A stretch of 64,000 nucleotides of DNA from Rhodococcus phenolicus (GCF_001646785.1 NZ_LRRH01000056.1:25283-89282); one strand, 5' to 3'; positions 29,354-41,224 are shown, counted from the first letter of the stretch. The notes: generated from the letters alone by a model not told the origin. Numbers and translations are program-made.

Positions 29354-30220
29354 ATGCCCGAACTCCCCGAGGTGGAGGCGCTGGCCGGGTTCCTGCGGGA
29401 ACATGCGGTCGGATCGGTGGTGGGCCGCGTCGACGTCGCGTCGATCAGCGTGCTGCAGACCGCCGATCCGCCCATCACTGCGTTGCAGGGCCGCGATGTC
29501 ACCGGCGCGCGCCGATTCGGCAAGTTCCTGTGCCTGGACTGCGGCGACCTCTCGCTGATCACCCACCTGTCGAGAGCCGGGTGGCTGCGCTGGATCGACG
29601 ATCCGTCGCCCACCCCGCCACGACCCGGCAAGGGACCTCTCGCGCTGCGCGTGCACCTGTTCACGCCCGACGCGACGACGCCCGCCGTCGACCTCACCGA
29701 AGCCGGAACCCGCAAGCGTCTGGCCGTGTGGCTCGTCGACGATCCGCGGAAGGTCCCCGGCATCGCACGGCTGGGCCCCGACGCGCTCGACGTCACCGTG
29801 GACGACCTCGCGGCGCTGCTCGTCGGAAGCACGTCGAGACTCAAGACCGTCCTGGTGGACCAGTCCGTCATCGCCGGTATCGGCAACGCCTACTCCGACG
29901 AGATCCTGCACACCGCGCGACTGTCCCCGTTCGCGACCGCGGGACGCCTGAGCGACGACCAGGTCCACGCCCTGCACGACGCCCTGCACGCGACCCTCAC
30001 CGACGCGGTCGCACGCTCCGCCGGGCAGGACGCGGCGCGCCTCAAGGGCGAGAAGCGTTCCGGGATGCGGGTGCATGCGCGCACCGGGATGCCGTGCCCG
30101 GTGTGCGGCGACACCGTCCGCCAGGTCGAGTACTCGGAGCGGTCCTTCCAGTACTGCCCGACCTGTCAGACCGGCGGCAGGATCCTCGCGGATCGAAAAC
30201 TGTCTCGGCTGCTGAAGTAG
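29354..30220 (+). CDS. Fpg/Nei-family DNA glycosylase/AP lyase
   Basis: A 288-residue base-excision repair enzyme. The catalytic N-terminus MPELPEVEAL is intact (Pro2, Glu3), the conserved Lys is in RRFGKFL, and the helix-two-turn-helix region holds IAGIGNAYSDEIL. The C-terminal zinc finger CPVCG...CPTCQ is complete. MPELPEVE fits both Fpg and Nei; the FGK segment and shortened N-domain suggest the actinobacterial Nei-like group. Removes oxidised bases from DNA. Confidence 0.92.
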   Translation: MPELPEVEALAGFLREHAVGSVVGRVDVASISVLQTADPPITALQGRDVTGARRFGKFLCLDCGDLSLITHLSRAGWLRWIDDPSPTPPRPGKGPLALRVHLFTPDATTPAVDLTEAGTRKRLAVWLVDDPRKVPGIARLGPDALDVTVDDLAALLVGSTSRLKTVLVDQSVIAGIGNAYSDEILHTARLSPFATAGRLSDDQVHALHDALHATLTDAVARSAGQDAARLKGEKRSGMRVHARTGMPCPVCGDTVRQVEYSERSFQYCPTCQTGGRILADRKLSRLLK

Positions 30221-30221
30221 C

Positions 30222-31298
30222 TTGCTGGGAGTGGACATCTCGACTCGGGTGCGGGAGGCGGTCCGCGTCCTCTCGCCCGGCTACTTCGCGTTCGTCATGG
30301 CCGGCGGCATCGTGTCGATCGGGCTGCATCTGAAGGACCATCGGGTGATGTCGACGGCCATGCTCGTCGTCGCGGCCGCCGGGTACGTGGTGCTCGTGGC
30401 TCTGTCGCTGTGGCGGCTCATCGCATTCCCCCGGGAGATGCGCGCGGACATGGCCGACTCGGGTCGCGCATTCGGATTCTTCACGTTCATCGCCGCCGGC
30501 AACGTCCTCGGTATCCGCCTGATCGCCGAGGGCCGGCATTCGACCGCGGCGGTGCTGCTCGTCGTGTCCGCCCTGACCTGGCTGGTGCTGGGTTACGTGA
30601 TCCCGTGGACGGCAGTGCTCGGCACCACGCAGCGCCCCGTGCTCGCGAAGGCCAACGGCACGTGGTTCGTCTGGGTGGTCGCCAGCGAATCCGTCGCGAT
30701 CGCCGCGGCGACCCTGCAACCGGTCTACGACGAGTTCGACCGGCTCCTGGCGGCAGTCGCCGTGTTCACCTGGGCCGTGGGCCTGTTCCTGTACGCCGCG
30801 GCCGGCATCTTCGTGGCCGCGCGGATGCTCCAGTATCCGCTGCGCCCCACCGACCTGACGGCGCCGTACTGGGTGTCGATGGGCGCCTGCTCGATCATCG
30901 TCGTCGCCGGTGCCCACATCGTGGAGATGGCCGACGCACCGATGGTCGACGCCACCCGCGGACTGATCGCGGGCCTGGCCGTCGTGATCTGGGCGTTCGC
31001 GACCTGGCTGTTCCCACCGTTGATCGCGGCGGGCTGGTGGCGCCACCGCGTCCACAAGGTCCCGTTGACGTACGACTCGTCGCTGTGGTCGATCGTGTTC
31101 CCGCTGGGCATGTACGCCGTCGCCGGGATCCATCTCGGCCGCGCCGACGATCTGCCTCTCGTCGGCATGGTCGGCAGCGTCGAACTGTGGGTCGCGGTCG
31201 CCGCGTGGGTCCTGGTTTTCGTGGCCATGGTCCACCGAATCTGGACGACATTGCTGCGGGGCGGGCACTCCACGACCGGCCGCACGGATCCGGCCTGA
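30222..31298 (+). CDS. TDT-family transporter (tellurite-resistance/C4-dicarboxylate)
   Basis: A 358-residue membrane protein with about ten helices, starting SPGYFAFVMAGGIVSIGLHL, the usual opening of the tellurite-resistance/dicarboxylate (TDT/SLAC1-like) family. Late segments SLWSIVFPLGMYAVAGIHLG also match. Family members carry malate, sulphite or other anions; substrate here unknown. TTG at 30222 is given; GTG at 30231 is an equally likely start. It follows the glycosylase stop by 1 nt. Confidence 0.82.
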   Translation: MLGVDISTRVREAVRVLSPGYFAFVMAGGIVSIGLHLKDHRVMSTAMLVVAAAGYVVLVALSLWRLIAFPREMRADMADSGRAFGFFTFIAAGNVLGIRLIAEGRHSTAAVLLVVSALTWLVLGYVIPWTAVLGTTQRPVLAKANGTWFVWVVASESVAIAAATLQPVYDEFDRLLAAVAVFTWAVGLFLYAAAGIFVAARMLQYPLRPTDLTAPYWVSMGACSIIVVAGAHIVEMADAPMVDATRGLIAGLAVVIWAFATWLFPPLIAAGWWRHRVHKVPLTYDSSLWSIVFPLGMYAVAGIHLGRADDLPLVGMVGSVELWVAVAAWVLVFVAMVHRIWTTLLRGGHSTTGRTDPA

Positions 31299-31347
31299 TC
31301 CCCATCACCCGCCGATCGGCCCGCACCGTGCGGCTACCGTATCGGGT

Positions 31348-33647
<2,300 letters not shown>

Positions 33648-33681
33648 CGGGTTCGCCCCGGCTGCCGCGCGAACGGATCCG

Positions 33682-34329
33682 CTAGGCGGGACCGTGCCCG
33701 CGTTCCTTGCGCAGCTCGGTCGCCAGCACCGCGGCCTGAGTGCGCCGCTGCATGCCGAGTTTCGACAACAGCCGCGAGACGTAGTTCTTGATCGTCTTCT
33801 CCGCCAGGAACAGTCGCTCCGCGATCTCCCGGTTGGTCAGACCCTCACCGATCAGCTCGAACACGGCGCGTTCCTGCTCGGACAGCTCCGCCAGCGGATC
33901 GGCGGTGCGGGACGCGCGGATGCGGTCCATGAGTGCGGCGGTGGCGCGGCTGTCGAGCAGCGACCCGCCCTCCCCGACGGTCCGGATCGCCGAAACCAGG
34001 TCGGTGCCGAGGATCTGCTTGAGCACGAACCCCGACGCCCCCGCCATGATCGCATCGAACAGCGCCTCGTCGTCGGCGTACGAGGTGAGCATCAGCGCAC
34101 GCAGTTCCGGCATGCGCGCGCGCAGTTCGCGGCACAACTCGACGCCGTTGCCGTCGGGCAGTCGCACGTCGAGCACCGCCACCTCGGCTCCGCTACCCGG
34201 GACGCGCGCCAGCGCCTCCCCCACCGACGCCGCCTCACCCACGACGGTGAAATCCGGCACGCTGCTCAACAGATCGACCAGACCACGCCGGACGATCTCG
34301 TGATCGTCGACGAGAAACACGCGAGGCAT
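33682..34329 (-). CDS. dosR: DosR/DevR-type NarL response regulator
   Basis: A 215-residue response regulator. Receiver residues match M. tuberculosis DosR by number: Asp8, Asp9, phosphoacceptor Asp54 in VLDVRLPDG, Thr82 and Lys104 in GFVLKQI. The C-terminal LuxR helix-turn-helix carries [27 protein letters not shown], near identical to the DosR DNA-binding helix. The ATG at 34329 has AAAGGGGG upstream. The kinase gene is convergent and is therefore transcribed separately. Expected to activate genes with DosR boxes, of which candidates lie nearby. Confidence 0.95.
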   Translation of the reverse strand: MPRVFLVDDHEIVRRGLVDLLSSVPDFTVVGEAASVGEALARVPGSGAEVAVLDVRLPDGNGVELCRELRARMPELRALMLTSYADDEALFDAIMAGASGFVLKQILGTDLVSAIRTVGEGGSLLDSRATAALMDRIRASRTADPLAELSEQERAVFELIGEGLTNREIAERLFLAEKTIKNYVSRLLSKLGMQRRTQAAVLATELRKERGHGPA

Positions 34330-34414
34330 CGGAGCCCCCCTTTCTTTTCGCACGGTCGGGTCCATCGTTCCAGTTCCCCGGAACCCGGGCGACGTCGGGC
34401 CGTTCGACGACTGT

Positions 34415-34434
34415 TTCGGGACCTTCGCCCACTG
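34415..34434. promoter_or_regulatory. Degenerate DosR box upstream of the Acg-family gene
   Basis: TTCGGGACCTTCGCCCACTG fits the left half of the 20-bp DosR consensus (TTSGGGACTWWAGTCCCSAA) in its first eight positions and then only in part. It is about 80 bp before the nitroreductase start, a suitable activator position. The right half is weak, so regulation is a suggestion. Confidence 0.4.
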
Positions 34435-34515
34435 CGCGGAACACCGGCACCGGGCGATCCTCATGGAAACATCCTGTGACCTGCGCGAGGTGACCGACGA
34501 GACGAGGAGATCGAC

Positions 34516-35439
34516 ATGGCCGTCCCGACCGACACCTGGACCACCGGCGACACCGAGATCATCGCCCGAGCCGTCATCGAGGCACCGTCCATCCACGACA
34601 CCCAGCCCTGGAACCTGCGTCTGCCCGGCCGTTCCGCGGAACTCGACGAACGGCTCGAATTCGCCGAACCGGGTCTCGATCCGCTACGGCCGGACCGGCT
34701 GATCTCGTGTGGCACCGCACTGGCGAACCTCGAACTGGGCATGCGGGTCCTCGGGTGGCGCACCCGCACCACCCTGTTGCCGGACCCGGAACGACCCGAG
34801 ATGATCGCGCGGGTGGACGCTGTGGAGGTGCGGCCCCCGTCGGGCTCGGATCTACGGTTCTATGCGGCGATCTCGCACCGCCGCAGTCACCGCGAGTCGT
34901 TCGCGCGGATTCCCGTGGCGGCAGCGACCATCGCGGACGTGATGGCCGCGGTCGACGAGGTACCCGGCGTGCACGTTCGGCTGCTCGCGTCCGACGAGGC
35001 GCCGGTGCTTGCCGAGACGCTGACGTATTCGGCAGAGGAGGTCCGCCGCAATCCGCGCTACCAGCGCGAAATGTTCTCGTGGACGTCGCACTGGCAACCC
35101 GAGGGCATCACGGAGGTCGTCACCGACTGGGACGCCGGACTGGACGTGGGCGGCGCGGCCGGCAGGGCGCTGGTCACCACCGGTGTTCCCGACACCACCG
35201 CGCTCGCCGAGGCGATCGATCGGGAGTCGGTCCTCGTGTTCGCCACTGCCACAGGTGATCCGCTCGATCTGATCCGGGTGGGGATCGCCACCGAACGTGC
35301 GTGGCTGGCCGCGGTCGACGCCCGGCTCTCCGCATCGGTGCTGACCCACCCGCTGCGCGTCGAGGACTCGGCTGAGCGGTTCGCCGACCGGCTCGCGCTG
35401 CCCGGACGGCCCCAATTGATCATGCGCATCGGATACTGA
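34516..35439 (+). CDS. Acg-family NAD(P)H nitroreductase-like protein
   Basis: A 307-residue protein of the Acg family (mycobacterial Rv2032 and relatives), which have a nitroreductase fold with a lid over the flavin site and are strongly DosR-induced. Seen: [31 protein letters not shown] and [16 protein letters not shown]. Family members keep FMN sequestered and may not reduce nitro compounds. A degenerate DosR box lies upstream and DosR is divergent, which supports membership of a hypoxia regulon. Confidence 0.88.
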   Translation: MAVPTDTWTTGDTEIIARAVIEAPSIHDTQPWNLRLPGRSAELDERLEFAEPGLDPLRPDRLISCGTALANLELGMRVLGWRTRTTLLPDPERPEMIARVDAVEVRPPSGSDLRFYAAISHRRSHRESFARIPVAAATIADVMAAVDEVPGVHVRLLASDEAPVLAETLTYSAEEVRRNPRYQREMFSWTSHWQPEGITEVVTDWDAGLDVGGAAGRALVTTGVPDTTALAEAIDRESVLVFATATGDPLDLIRVGIATERAWLAAVDARLSASVLTHPLRVEDSAERFADRLALPGRPQLIMRIGY

Positions 35440-35463
35440 CCCCGATACAGGGAGATTTGCACT

Positions 35464-36411
35464 GTGACAAGAGCACTCACGGACATCGAACTGCTCCGCG
35501 AACTCGAGCCGGTCGCCGAGGACAACGTGAACCGGCACCTGTCGATGGCGAAGGACTGGCACCCACACGATTTCGTGCCCTGGGACGACGGCCGCAACTT
35601 CGCCGCGCTGGGCGGTGTCGACTGGGATCCGGAGCAGTCCGCTCTCGGTGAGACGGCGAAGGCCGCGATGATCACCAATCTGCTCACCGAGGACAACCTG
35701 CCGTCGTACCACCGTGAGATCGCCGAGCATTTCGGATTCGACGGCGCCTGGGGCACGTGGGTGGGACGGTGGACCGCCGAGGAGAACAAGCACTCCATCG
35801 TCATGCGCGACTACCTGGTGGTCACCCGCGGCGTCGACCCGGTGGCGCTCGAGAACGCGCGGATGGAGCACATGACGAACGGGTTCGCTCCGGGCGCCAC
35901 GTCGATGCTCGATTCCGTGTCGTACGTGACCTTCCAGGAACTGGCCACGCGCGTCTCGCACCGCAACACCGGCAAGGCCTGTGGCGATCCGATCGCGGAC
36001 CGGATGCTGGCACGCGTGGCCGCGGACGAGAACCTGCACATGATGTTCTATCGGAACATCGTCGAGGGCGCCCTGGACATCGCCCCCGATCAGGCCCTCG
36101 AGGCGGTCGTACGGGTCCTCACCCACTTCCGGATGCCGGGCGCGTCGATGGCGAACTTCCGGCGCAACGCGGTGCTCATCGCCAAGGGCGGAATCTACGA
36201 TCTGCGTCAGCATCTCGACGAGGTCGTGCAGCCGGTGCTGCGCAAGTGGCGGATCTTCGAACGCACCGACTTCGGTGCGCGCGGCGAGGAACTGCGTGAG
36301 CAGCTCGACGCGTTCGTGGTGGATCTCGAGGATCGGGCGGCGCGGTTCGAGGAATCCCGCGACCGCGCGCTCGCACGGCAGGCCCGGCGCGGTCAGGAGG
36401 TCACCGCGTGA
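35464..36411 (+). CDS. Acyl-ACP desaturase (DesA type, di-iron)
   Basis: A 315-residue soluble desaturase. Di-iron ligands: ELLRELEPV, TEDNLPSY, EENKHS and DENLHM, the ExxH pairs of stearoyl-ACP desaturases. It resembles mycobacterial DesA1/DesA2, which introduce a double bond into acyl-ACP for membrane or mycolic lipids. GTG start at 35464, 24 nt after the Acg gene, so it may share that promoter. The following small gene overlaps it by 4 nt. Confidence 0.9.
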   Translation: MTRALTDIELLRELEPVAEDNVNRHLSMAKDWHPHDFVPWDDGRNFAALGGVDWDPEQSALGETAKAAMITNLLTEDNLPSYHREIAEHFGFDGAWGTWVGRWTAEENKHSIVMRDYLVVTRGVDPVALENARMEHMTNGFAPGATSMLDSVSYVTFQELATRVSHRNTGKACGDPIADRMLARVAADENLHMMFYRNIVEGALDIAPDQALEAVVRVLTHFRMPGASMANFRRNAVLIAKGGIYDLRQHLDEVVQPVLRKWRIFERTDFGARGEELREQLDAFVVDLEDRAARFEESRDRALARQARRGQEVTA

Positions 36412-36659
36412 GTGCCCCGACCGAGAAGCCCACCGACGAGCTGTTCCGCTCGGTCCTGGAGATGGCTCGAACCGCCAAGCAGCAGAACACATCCGGATGG
36501 CTCCGCGCACGCTACGAGTCGGAACGCGCCGAGGACGTCGCCTATCTGACATCGATGATGCTGGGTGTTCTCATCGAGAACGACGCGATCCGTCGCGGCA
36601 TCCATCCGGCGGACGTGTGGGCGCAATTGCGTGAGCGCGGGCTCGACGAGTTCGGCTGA
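36408..36659 (+). CDS. Small protein (83 aa) coupled to the desaturase gene
   Basis: GTG start inside the desaturase stop (GTGA). The protein is helical and charged: SVLEMARTAKQQNTSGWLRARY and LTSMMLGVLIENDAIRRGI. No family was recognised. Strict coupling suggests an accessory role for the desaturase or the stress response. Confidence 0.7.
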   Translation: MSAPTEKPTDELFRSVLEMARTAKQQNTSGWLRARYESERAEDVAYLTSMMLGVLIENDAIRRGIHPADVWAQLRERGLDEFG

Positions 36660-36771
36660 ATCCCGGCGCCGTCGAGGCGCGGTGGTGCGGACCAGGACAT
36701 CCGCGGCAGCAGCGTTCCCGGAGCTTTCCGCGTACCGCACGAAAACGCCGTGGTGCTCATAGGATGACGCG

Positions 36772-37581
36772 ATGAACCCTCAGCCGGATCTCTCCCCTTC
36801 CGTCACCGGACGCCGACTCTCCTACGCCGCCTTCGCCCTGGTCGTCGTGGTCTATCTCGCGATCATCCAGTTCGGCGGTCACTTCATCGCGGACTGGAGC
36901 GGTGAGGACGGCACGGTGACCACACGCGGGGTCGTCGTCACCATGGTGATCCCGCTCGGGCTGGCGCTGGCGTTCACCTACGGCGTGGTCGCGGCCCTCG
37001 GGTGGTGGCGTCCGGTGCTCCGGGACGACCGGCCGGTGAACCGCTGGGTGTGGTGCGTGCCGGTCGTCCTGCTGGTGGCGATCCTCGTCGGCATCGACTA
37101 CGGCGCCCTCGCCGAGAAGGGCTGGCTGTTCGTGCTCGTGCTGCTCGTCGCGACCCAGTTCGTCGGGTGGGGTGAGGAGGGCATGTTCCGCGGCATCGGG
37201 GTGACGGTGCTGCGCAACCACGAACTGAGCGAGGGCAAGGTCGCACTGTGGTCGAGTCTGATCTTCGGCCTGGTTCATCTGTCGAACGTGTTCGGGCACG
37301 GCGCGTCCGCTGTGCCCCAGGCGATCCTCGTCAGTCTGGCCGGCTACTTCTTCTACCTCACCCGTCGGGTTTCCGGCAGCAACGCGCTGAACTCGGTGCT
37401 GCACGGACTGTTCGACTTCGCCCTGCTCAGCGGTTCCGCCGTCCTGCTCGACCAGCAGGGTTACGTCGGGGCCTTCGCACCGATCCTGGTGTATCCGGTC
37501 CTCGCGATCGTCCTGTTCGTCAAACGGCGGGACATCGAACCCAGGGATCCCCGCGACGACAGGACCGTGTCCCCCGTCTGA
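36772..37581 (+). CDS. CPBP-family intramembrane metalloprotease
   Basis: A 269-residue membrane protein with about eight helices. The Abi/CPBP signature GWGEEGMFRGIGV supplies EExxxR; HLSNVFGHG and NSVLHGLFDFALL hold the later His/Asn motifs. These proteases (Rce1-like) process membrane substrates or confer bacteriocin immunity. ATG start. It ends just before a strong terminator shared with the convergent stress-protein gene. Confidence 0.9.
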   Translation: MNPQPDLSPSVTGRRLSYAAFALVVVVYLAIIQFGGHFIADWSGEDGTVTTRGVVVTMVIPLGLALAFTYGVVAALGWWRPVLRDDRPVNRWVWCVPVVLLVAILVGIDYGALAEKGWLFVLVLLVATQFVGWGEEGMFRGIGVTVLRNHELSEGKVALWSSLIFGLVHLSNVFGHGASAVPQAILVSLAGYFFYLTRRVSGSNALNSVLHGLFDFALLSGSAVLLDQQGYVGAFAPILVYPVLAIVLFVKRRDIEPRDPRDDRTVSPV

Positions 37582-37589
37582 ACGCGAAC

Positions 37590-37619
37590 GGCCCCACCGT
37601 CGCCCGGGACGGTGGGGCC
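37590..37619. terminator. Bidirectional GC-rich terminator hairpin
   Basis: A perfect 12-bp stem (GGCCCCACCGTC with GACGGTGGGGCC) and GCCCGG loop between the convergent protease and universal stress protein genes. Confidence 0.8.
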
Positions 37620-37633
37620 GGATCGTCACAGCG

Positions 37634-38536
37634 TCACGGCGCGTCCTTCGGGCGCACCACCAGCACCGGGCAGTCCGCCGTCTGGATCAGCGCGTTGCTG
37701 GTCGATCCGAGCAGCAGACCCTTGAATCCCCCGCGACCACGCGTGCCGACGACGAGAAGCTGCGCGGTCTCGGCGTACTCGCTCAGGACCCGCACCGGGC
37801 GGTCCCGCGCGACCACGCGTTCCACCACGACGTCCGGGTACCGCTCCCGGAACCCGGCGAGGCGTTCGGCGAGCACCACTTCCTCTCCGGTCTGGATGGT
37901 GCTCCACTGCGGGTCCTCGGGCACCGCACCGAGGGACGGCTGCACGCTGACGTCGCTCCACACGTTGATGGCGACGAGCGTCGCCCCGCGTGCCGCGGCT
38001 TCCTCGAACGCGACCTCGACGGCGGCCTCACAGGATTCGGAGCCGTCGACACCGACGACGACCGGCCCCTCGGCGGGCGGGGCACCATCGAGGGTGCGAC
38101 CGCGCACCACCGCGACCGGCGCATGCGAGTGCGCGGCGACGGCGAGCGTCACCGAGCCGACGAGCAGGCCCTTCACTTCGCCGAGGCCGCGCGATCCGAG
38201 AACGATCTGCGCGGCGTGGGCGGACAGGTCGACGAGGGTCTGCGCGACCTTCCCTTCCACCTGCGCGGTCGTCACCGTGAGGGGACCGACTTCCTCCGCG
38301 GTGTGCCGGGCCAGAACTGCCGAGTTGTCGAGCCGCGCCCGGGCGGTGTCCTTCATCTCCTGGTGGAAGCTCTGCGCCAGATAGGGCTCGGAGTAGTAGA
38401 ACGACGGCACGTGCACGACGGTGACGATGTGCAGCGGAAGCGCGCGCGCCGCCGCGGTCCGTGCCGCCCAGATCACGGCGGCGGCAGCCGCGTCCGATCC
38501 GTCGACGGCCACGACGATCGGTTTGGGATCGCTCAT
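37634..38536 (-). CDS. Tandem-domain universal stress protein
   Basis: A 300-residue protein of two USP domains (about 1-145 and 155-300). The second carries the ATP-binding G-x2-G-x9-G(S/T) motif: GTRGRGGFKGLLLGSTSNALI; the first has GSRGLGEVKGLLVGSV. Mycobacterial tandem USPs are DosR targets. It starts 54 nt after the LLM oxidoreductase stop on the same strand, so it may belong to the same transcript as that gene and the next USP. Confidence 0.93.
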   Translation of the reverse strand: MSDPKPIVVAVDGSDAAAAAVIWAARTAAARALPLHIVTVVHVPSFYYSEPYLAQSFHQEMKDTARARLDNSAVLARHTAEEVGPLTVTTAQVEGKVAQTLVDLSAHAAQIVLGSRGLGEVKGLLVGSVTLAVAAHSHAPVAVVRGRTLDGAPPAEGPVVVGVDGSESCEAAVEVAFEEAAARGATLVAINVWSDVSVQPSLGAVPEDPQWSTIQTGEEVVLAERLAGFRERYPDVVVERVVARDRPVRVLSEYAETAQLLVVGTRGRGGFKGLLLGSTSNALIQTADCPVLVVRPKDAP

Positions 38537-38590
38537 CTGTGTCCTCTTCTCGGTGTTGCCGCGGTGGTGCCGGCCTGGGGGTGCGGTGGG

Positions 38591-39631
38591 TCAGTCGCAG
38601 ATCGCGCGGAGTTGCTCGATGAGTCGGATACGGCCGGGTCCGTCGCCGGCGAGCGGGGTCACCGACAGGGTGGTGACACCCGATTCGGCGAACGCGGCGA
38701 CGCGTTCGCGGACGTATCCCTCGGGGCCGATGAGGGAGACGGCGCGCACCAGCTCGTCGGGCACGGCGGCGGCCGCTTCCTGCTTCTTACCTGCCAGGTA
38801 GAGGTCCTGGATGGTCTCGGCTTCCTTCGCGTAGCCGTAGCGGACGGCGAGATCGTTGTAGAAGTTCTTGCCCTTGGCGCCCATGCCGCCGATGTACAGC
38901 GCGAGGTGGGGCTTGACCCATTCGAGCATGTGGTCGACGTCGTCGCCGATGGCCAGCGCCGGCGTGGTGTAGATCTGCAGCTCGCCGAGCGCCGGATCGC
39001 GCAGGGCTTTGCCCTTGGCGAGGGACTCGCCCCACACCTCGGCGGCCTTCTCCGGGTAGTAGAAGATCGGTTCCCAGCCCTCGGCGATCTCCGCGGTCAT
39101 CGCGACGTTCTTCGGTCCGAGCGACGCGATGACGATCGGGATGCGTTCGCGCACAGGCTGGTTGATGATCTTGAGCGGCTTGCCCAAGCCGGTGCCGCGC
39201 TCGGCGGGCAGCGGGATCTGATAGTGCTTGCCGTGGTGCTGCACCTTCTCACGGCGCCACACCTGCCGGCAGATGTCGACGATCTCCCGGGTGCGACCGA
39301 GTGGTGCGTCGTAGGGGACGCCGTGAAAGCCCTCGATGACCTGGGGGCCGGAGGCGCCGATGCCCATGACGAACCGGCCGTCGGAGACGAAGTCGAGTCC
39401 GGCGGCCGTCATCGCCGTCAGGCTGGGGGTACGGGTGTAGAGCTGGAAGATGCCGGACGCGAGTTCGAGCCGGGTGGTCTTCGCCGCGAGATATCCGAGC
39501 TGGCTGACCGCATCGAACGAGTACGCCTCCGGAACAAAGATGATGTCGAGACCGGCCCGTTCCAGATCGGCGACCTCCGCCGCCGTCTGGGCGAATCCGC
39601 CGCTGTAGTTCAAACCCATTCCGATGCGCAT
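38591..39631 (-). CDS. LLM-class F420-dependent oxidoreductase
   Basis: A 346-residue luciferase-like TIM-barrel oxidoreductase. MRIGMGLNYSGGF start, then LASGIFQLYTRTPSLTAMTAAGLD and GIGASGPQVIEGFHG, typical of the F420-using mycobacterial LLM group. Substrate unknown. Placed between two USP genes on the same strand; gaps are 54 and 72 nt. F420 enzymes fit a low-redox dormancy programme (inference). The ATG at 39631 is chosen over an upstream start. Confidence 0.88.
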   Translation of the reverse strand: MRIGMGLNYSGGFAQTAAEVADLERAGLDIIFVPEAYSFDAVSQLGYLAAKTTRLELASGIFQLYTRTPSLTAMTAAGLDFVSDGRFVMGIGASGPQVIEGFHGVPYDAPLGRTREIVDICRQVWRREKVQHHGKHYQIPLPAERGTGLGKPLKIINQPVRERIPIVIASLGPKNVAMTAEIAEGWEPIFYYPEKAAEVWGESLAKGKALRDPALGELQIYTTPALAIGDDVDHMLEWVKPHLALYIGGMGAKGKNFYNDLAVRYGYAKEAETIQDLYLAGKKQEAAAAVPDELVRAVSLIGPEGYVRERVAAFAESGVTTLSVTPLAGDGPGRIRLIEQLRAICD

Positions 39632-39703
39632 GCATCTTCCCCAATCCTGCGGCGCCCGGTAGGGCACTCGTCGAAACCGTGCACCCGAACCCTACCCAGG
39701 AAC

Positions 39704-40600
39704 TCACGCCCGTTCGGGACGCACCACCATCACCGGGCACCGCGCATCCCGGATCAGACCGTTGCTGGTGGAGCCGAGCAGCAGGCCGGTGAAGCCTCCG
39801 CGTCCGCGGCTGCCGACGACGACGAGCTGCGCCTTCTCGCTCCATGCCTGCAGGTGGGCGCGCGGCCCGTCGAGGTACACCTCACGATGCACCACCACGT
39901 CGGGGTATCGCTCGCAGTAGCCGCTCAGCCGTTCGGCGAGCAGCACCTGCTCGCTCTGCTCGAACGCCTGCGGGTCGAGAAGCTCGGCGCGGTCGGCCCC
40001 GGAGAAGGTGCCCACGTTGACGTCGCTCCAGACGTGCACGGCGACGAGCGGGACCCCGCGCTGCGCGGCCTCCTCGAACGCCGCGGCGACGGCGCGTTCG
40101 CTGACCTTGCTGCCGTCCACACCCACGACGACCGGCGCGCTCGGGTCGGTCGTCTCCCCGCGCACGACCACCACCGGACAGCGGCCGTGGCTGGCGACGA
40201 CGACCGGGGTGGACCCGAGCAGTGCCTCACCGATCCGCCCGCTGCCGGACGCGCCGAGCACGACCATGCGGGCCCGGCCGGACTCCTCCACGAACCAGTG
40301 CGACCCGCCCGCCGGGACGAGTGTGGTCTCGATCTCCACGTCCGGGGCGACCGAGCGCGCGGCGGTGACGGCGTCGGACAGCATGACGCGCCCGTCCTCC
40401 TCGGCCCATTCGAAGACCTTGGCGGACTCGACGTACGGGGCGCCGGAGTAGCCGACCGGCGAGAAGTCGATGACGTGGACGATCCGGAGCGGAAGGTCGC
40501 GAGCCGACGCGGTCGCGGCCGCCCATCGCACCGCCGATGTCGAGGTGGGCGAGCCGTCCACCCCTACGACCACCTGATTGTTGTCTTCGGGAAGGTTCAC
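39704..40600 (-). CDS. Tandem-domain universal stress protein, second copy
   Basis: A 298-residue protein with two USP domains; GSRGRGGFTGLLLGSTSNGLI is the ATP-binding loop of the second domain, and the first has VLGASGSGRIGEALLGST. GTG start at 40600. A near-consensus DosR box lies 34 nt upstream of the start, making this the best candidate target of the adjacent DosR. Confidence 0.93.
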   Translation of the reverse strand: MNLPEDNNQVVVGVDGSPTSTSAVRWAAATASARDLPLRIVHVIDFSPVGYSGAPYVESAKVFEWAEEDGRVMLSDAVTAARSVAPDVEIETTLVPAGGSHWFVEESGRARMVVLGASGSGRIGEALLGSTPVVVASHGRCPVVVVRGETTDPSAPVVVGVDGSKVSERAVAAAFEEAAQRGVPLVAVHVWSDVNVGTFSGADRAELLDPQAFEQSEQVLLAERLSGYCERYPDVVVHREVYLDGPRAHLQAWSEKAQLVVVGSRGRGGFTGLLLGSTSNGLIRDARCPVMVVRPERA

Positions 40601-40633
40601 GATCCCGAGGCTAACCCGCCGCATCGGACTCGG

Positions 40634-40653
40634 GTACGGACTTTGGTCCCCGC
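40634..40653. promoter_or_regulatory. DosR box upstream of the universal stress protein gene
   Basis: The core CGGACTTTGGTCCC (40637-40650) matches 12 of 14 positions of GGGACTWWAGTCCC. It lies in the intergenic region between the divergent USP gene (start 40600) and nsrR (start 40784). Strong support for DosR control of at least the USP side. Confidence 0.68.
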
Positions 40654-40745
40654 GGCATGGGGCCCGGTCTTCCCTGGCATCGGAAGCCCCGGGCACGACA
40701 CGATGGATACAGGTAGCGTCGGCCTCTGCGATCTGGATCACATTA

Positions 40746-40768
40746 AATTGTCATCCGAGATGCAAATT
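40746..40768. promoter_or_regulatory. NsrR-like operator palindrome
   Basis: AATTGTCATC and GATGCAAATT form an inverted repeat (8 of 10 matching) around CGA, AT-rich in a GC-rich background, 15 bp before the nsrR start and next to a TTATCT/TAGTCT -10 candidate. NsrR sites are AT-rich imperfect palindromes of about 23 bp (family knowledge), so autoregulation and control of hmp are likely. Confidence 0.6.
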
Positions 40769-40783
40769 ATCTAGTCTGTGTTC

Positions 40784-41224
40784 ATGCAACTCACCCAGTT
40801 CACCGATCTCGGACTGAGAGTTGTGATGCATCTGGCAGCCACCGCGGCGGACGGTTTGCCCAGCACGAAACTCGTTGCCGAGCAATTGAACCTGTCCTAC
40901 GCCCACACCACCAAAGTGGTTGCCCGCCTGAGCGAGCTCGGAGTCGTCACCACCCGTCGCGGCCGCGGCGGAGGGCTGACGATCACCGAGCTCGGCCGGA
41001 CCGCCTCCATCGGATGGCTGGCACGGCAGCTCGAAGGCGACGACGAGGTCGTCGAGTGCGACGGAGCGAAACCGTGCCCGCTGCGGTCCGGTTGCAGCCT
41101 CCGCAAAGCGTTGCGCGACGCCCAGGAGGCGTTCTACGCCGCACTCGACTCGGTCACGATCGCGGATCTCGCTACAGCCCAGAGAAACCCCGTTCTGCTG
41201 ACCCTGACCCGTCCCGCCGTCTGA
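40784..41224 (+). CDS. nsrR: Rrf2-family nitric-oxide-sensing repressor NsrR
   Basis: A 146-residue repressor. The helix-turn-helix is followed by the Fe-S cluster cysteines Cys92, Cys98 and Cys104 in VECDGAKPCPLRSGCSL, matching the spacing of Streptomyces NsrR, where NO damages a [4Fe-4S] cluster and frees DNA. The ATG at 40784 is chosen (MQLTQFTDLGLR); a GTG two codons up is possible. Located 57 nt upstream of hmp, its usual target. Confidence 0.93.
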   Translation: MQLTQFTDLGLRVVMHLAATAADGLPSTKLVAEQLNLSYAHTTKVVARLSELGVVTTRRGRGGGLTITELGRTASIGWLARQLEGDDEVVECDGAKPCPLRSGCSLRKALRDAQEAFYAALDSVTIADLATAQRNPVLLTLTRPAV

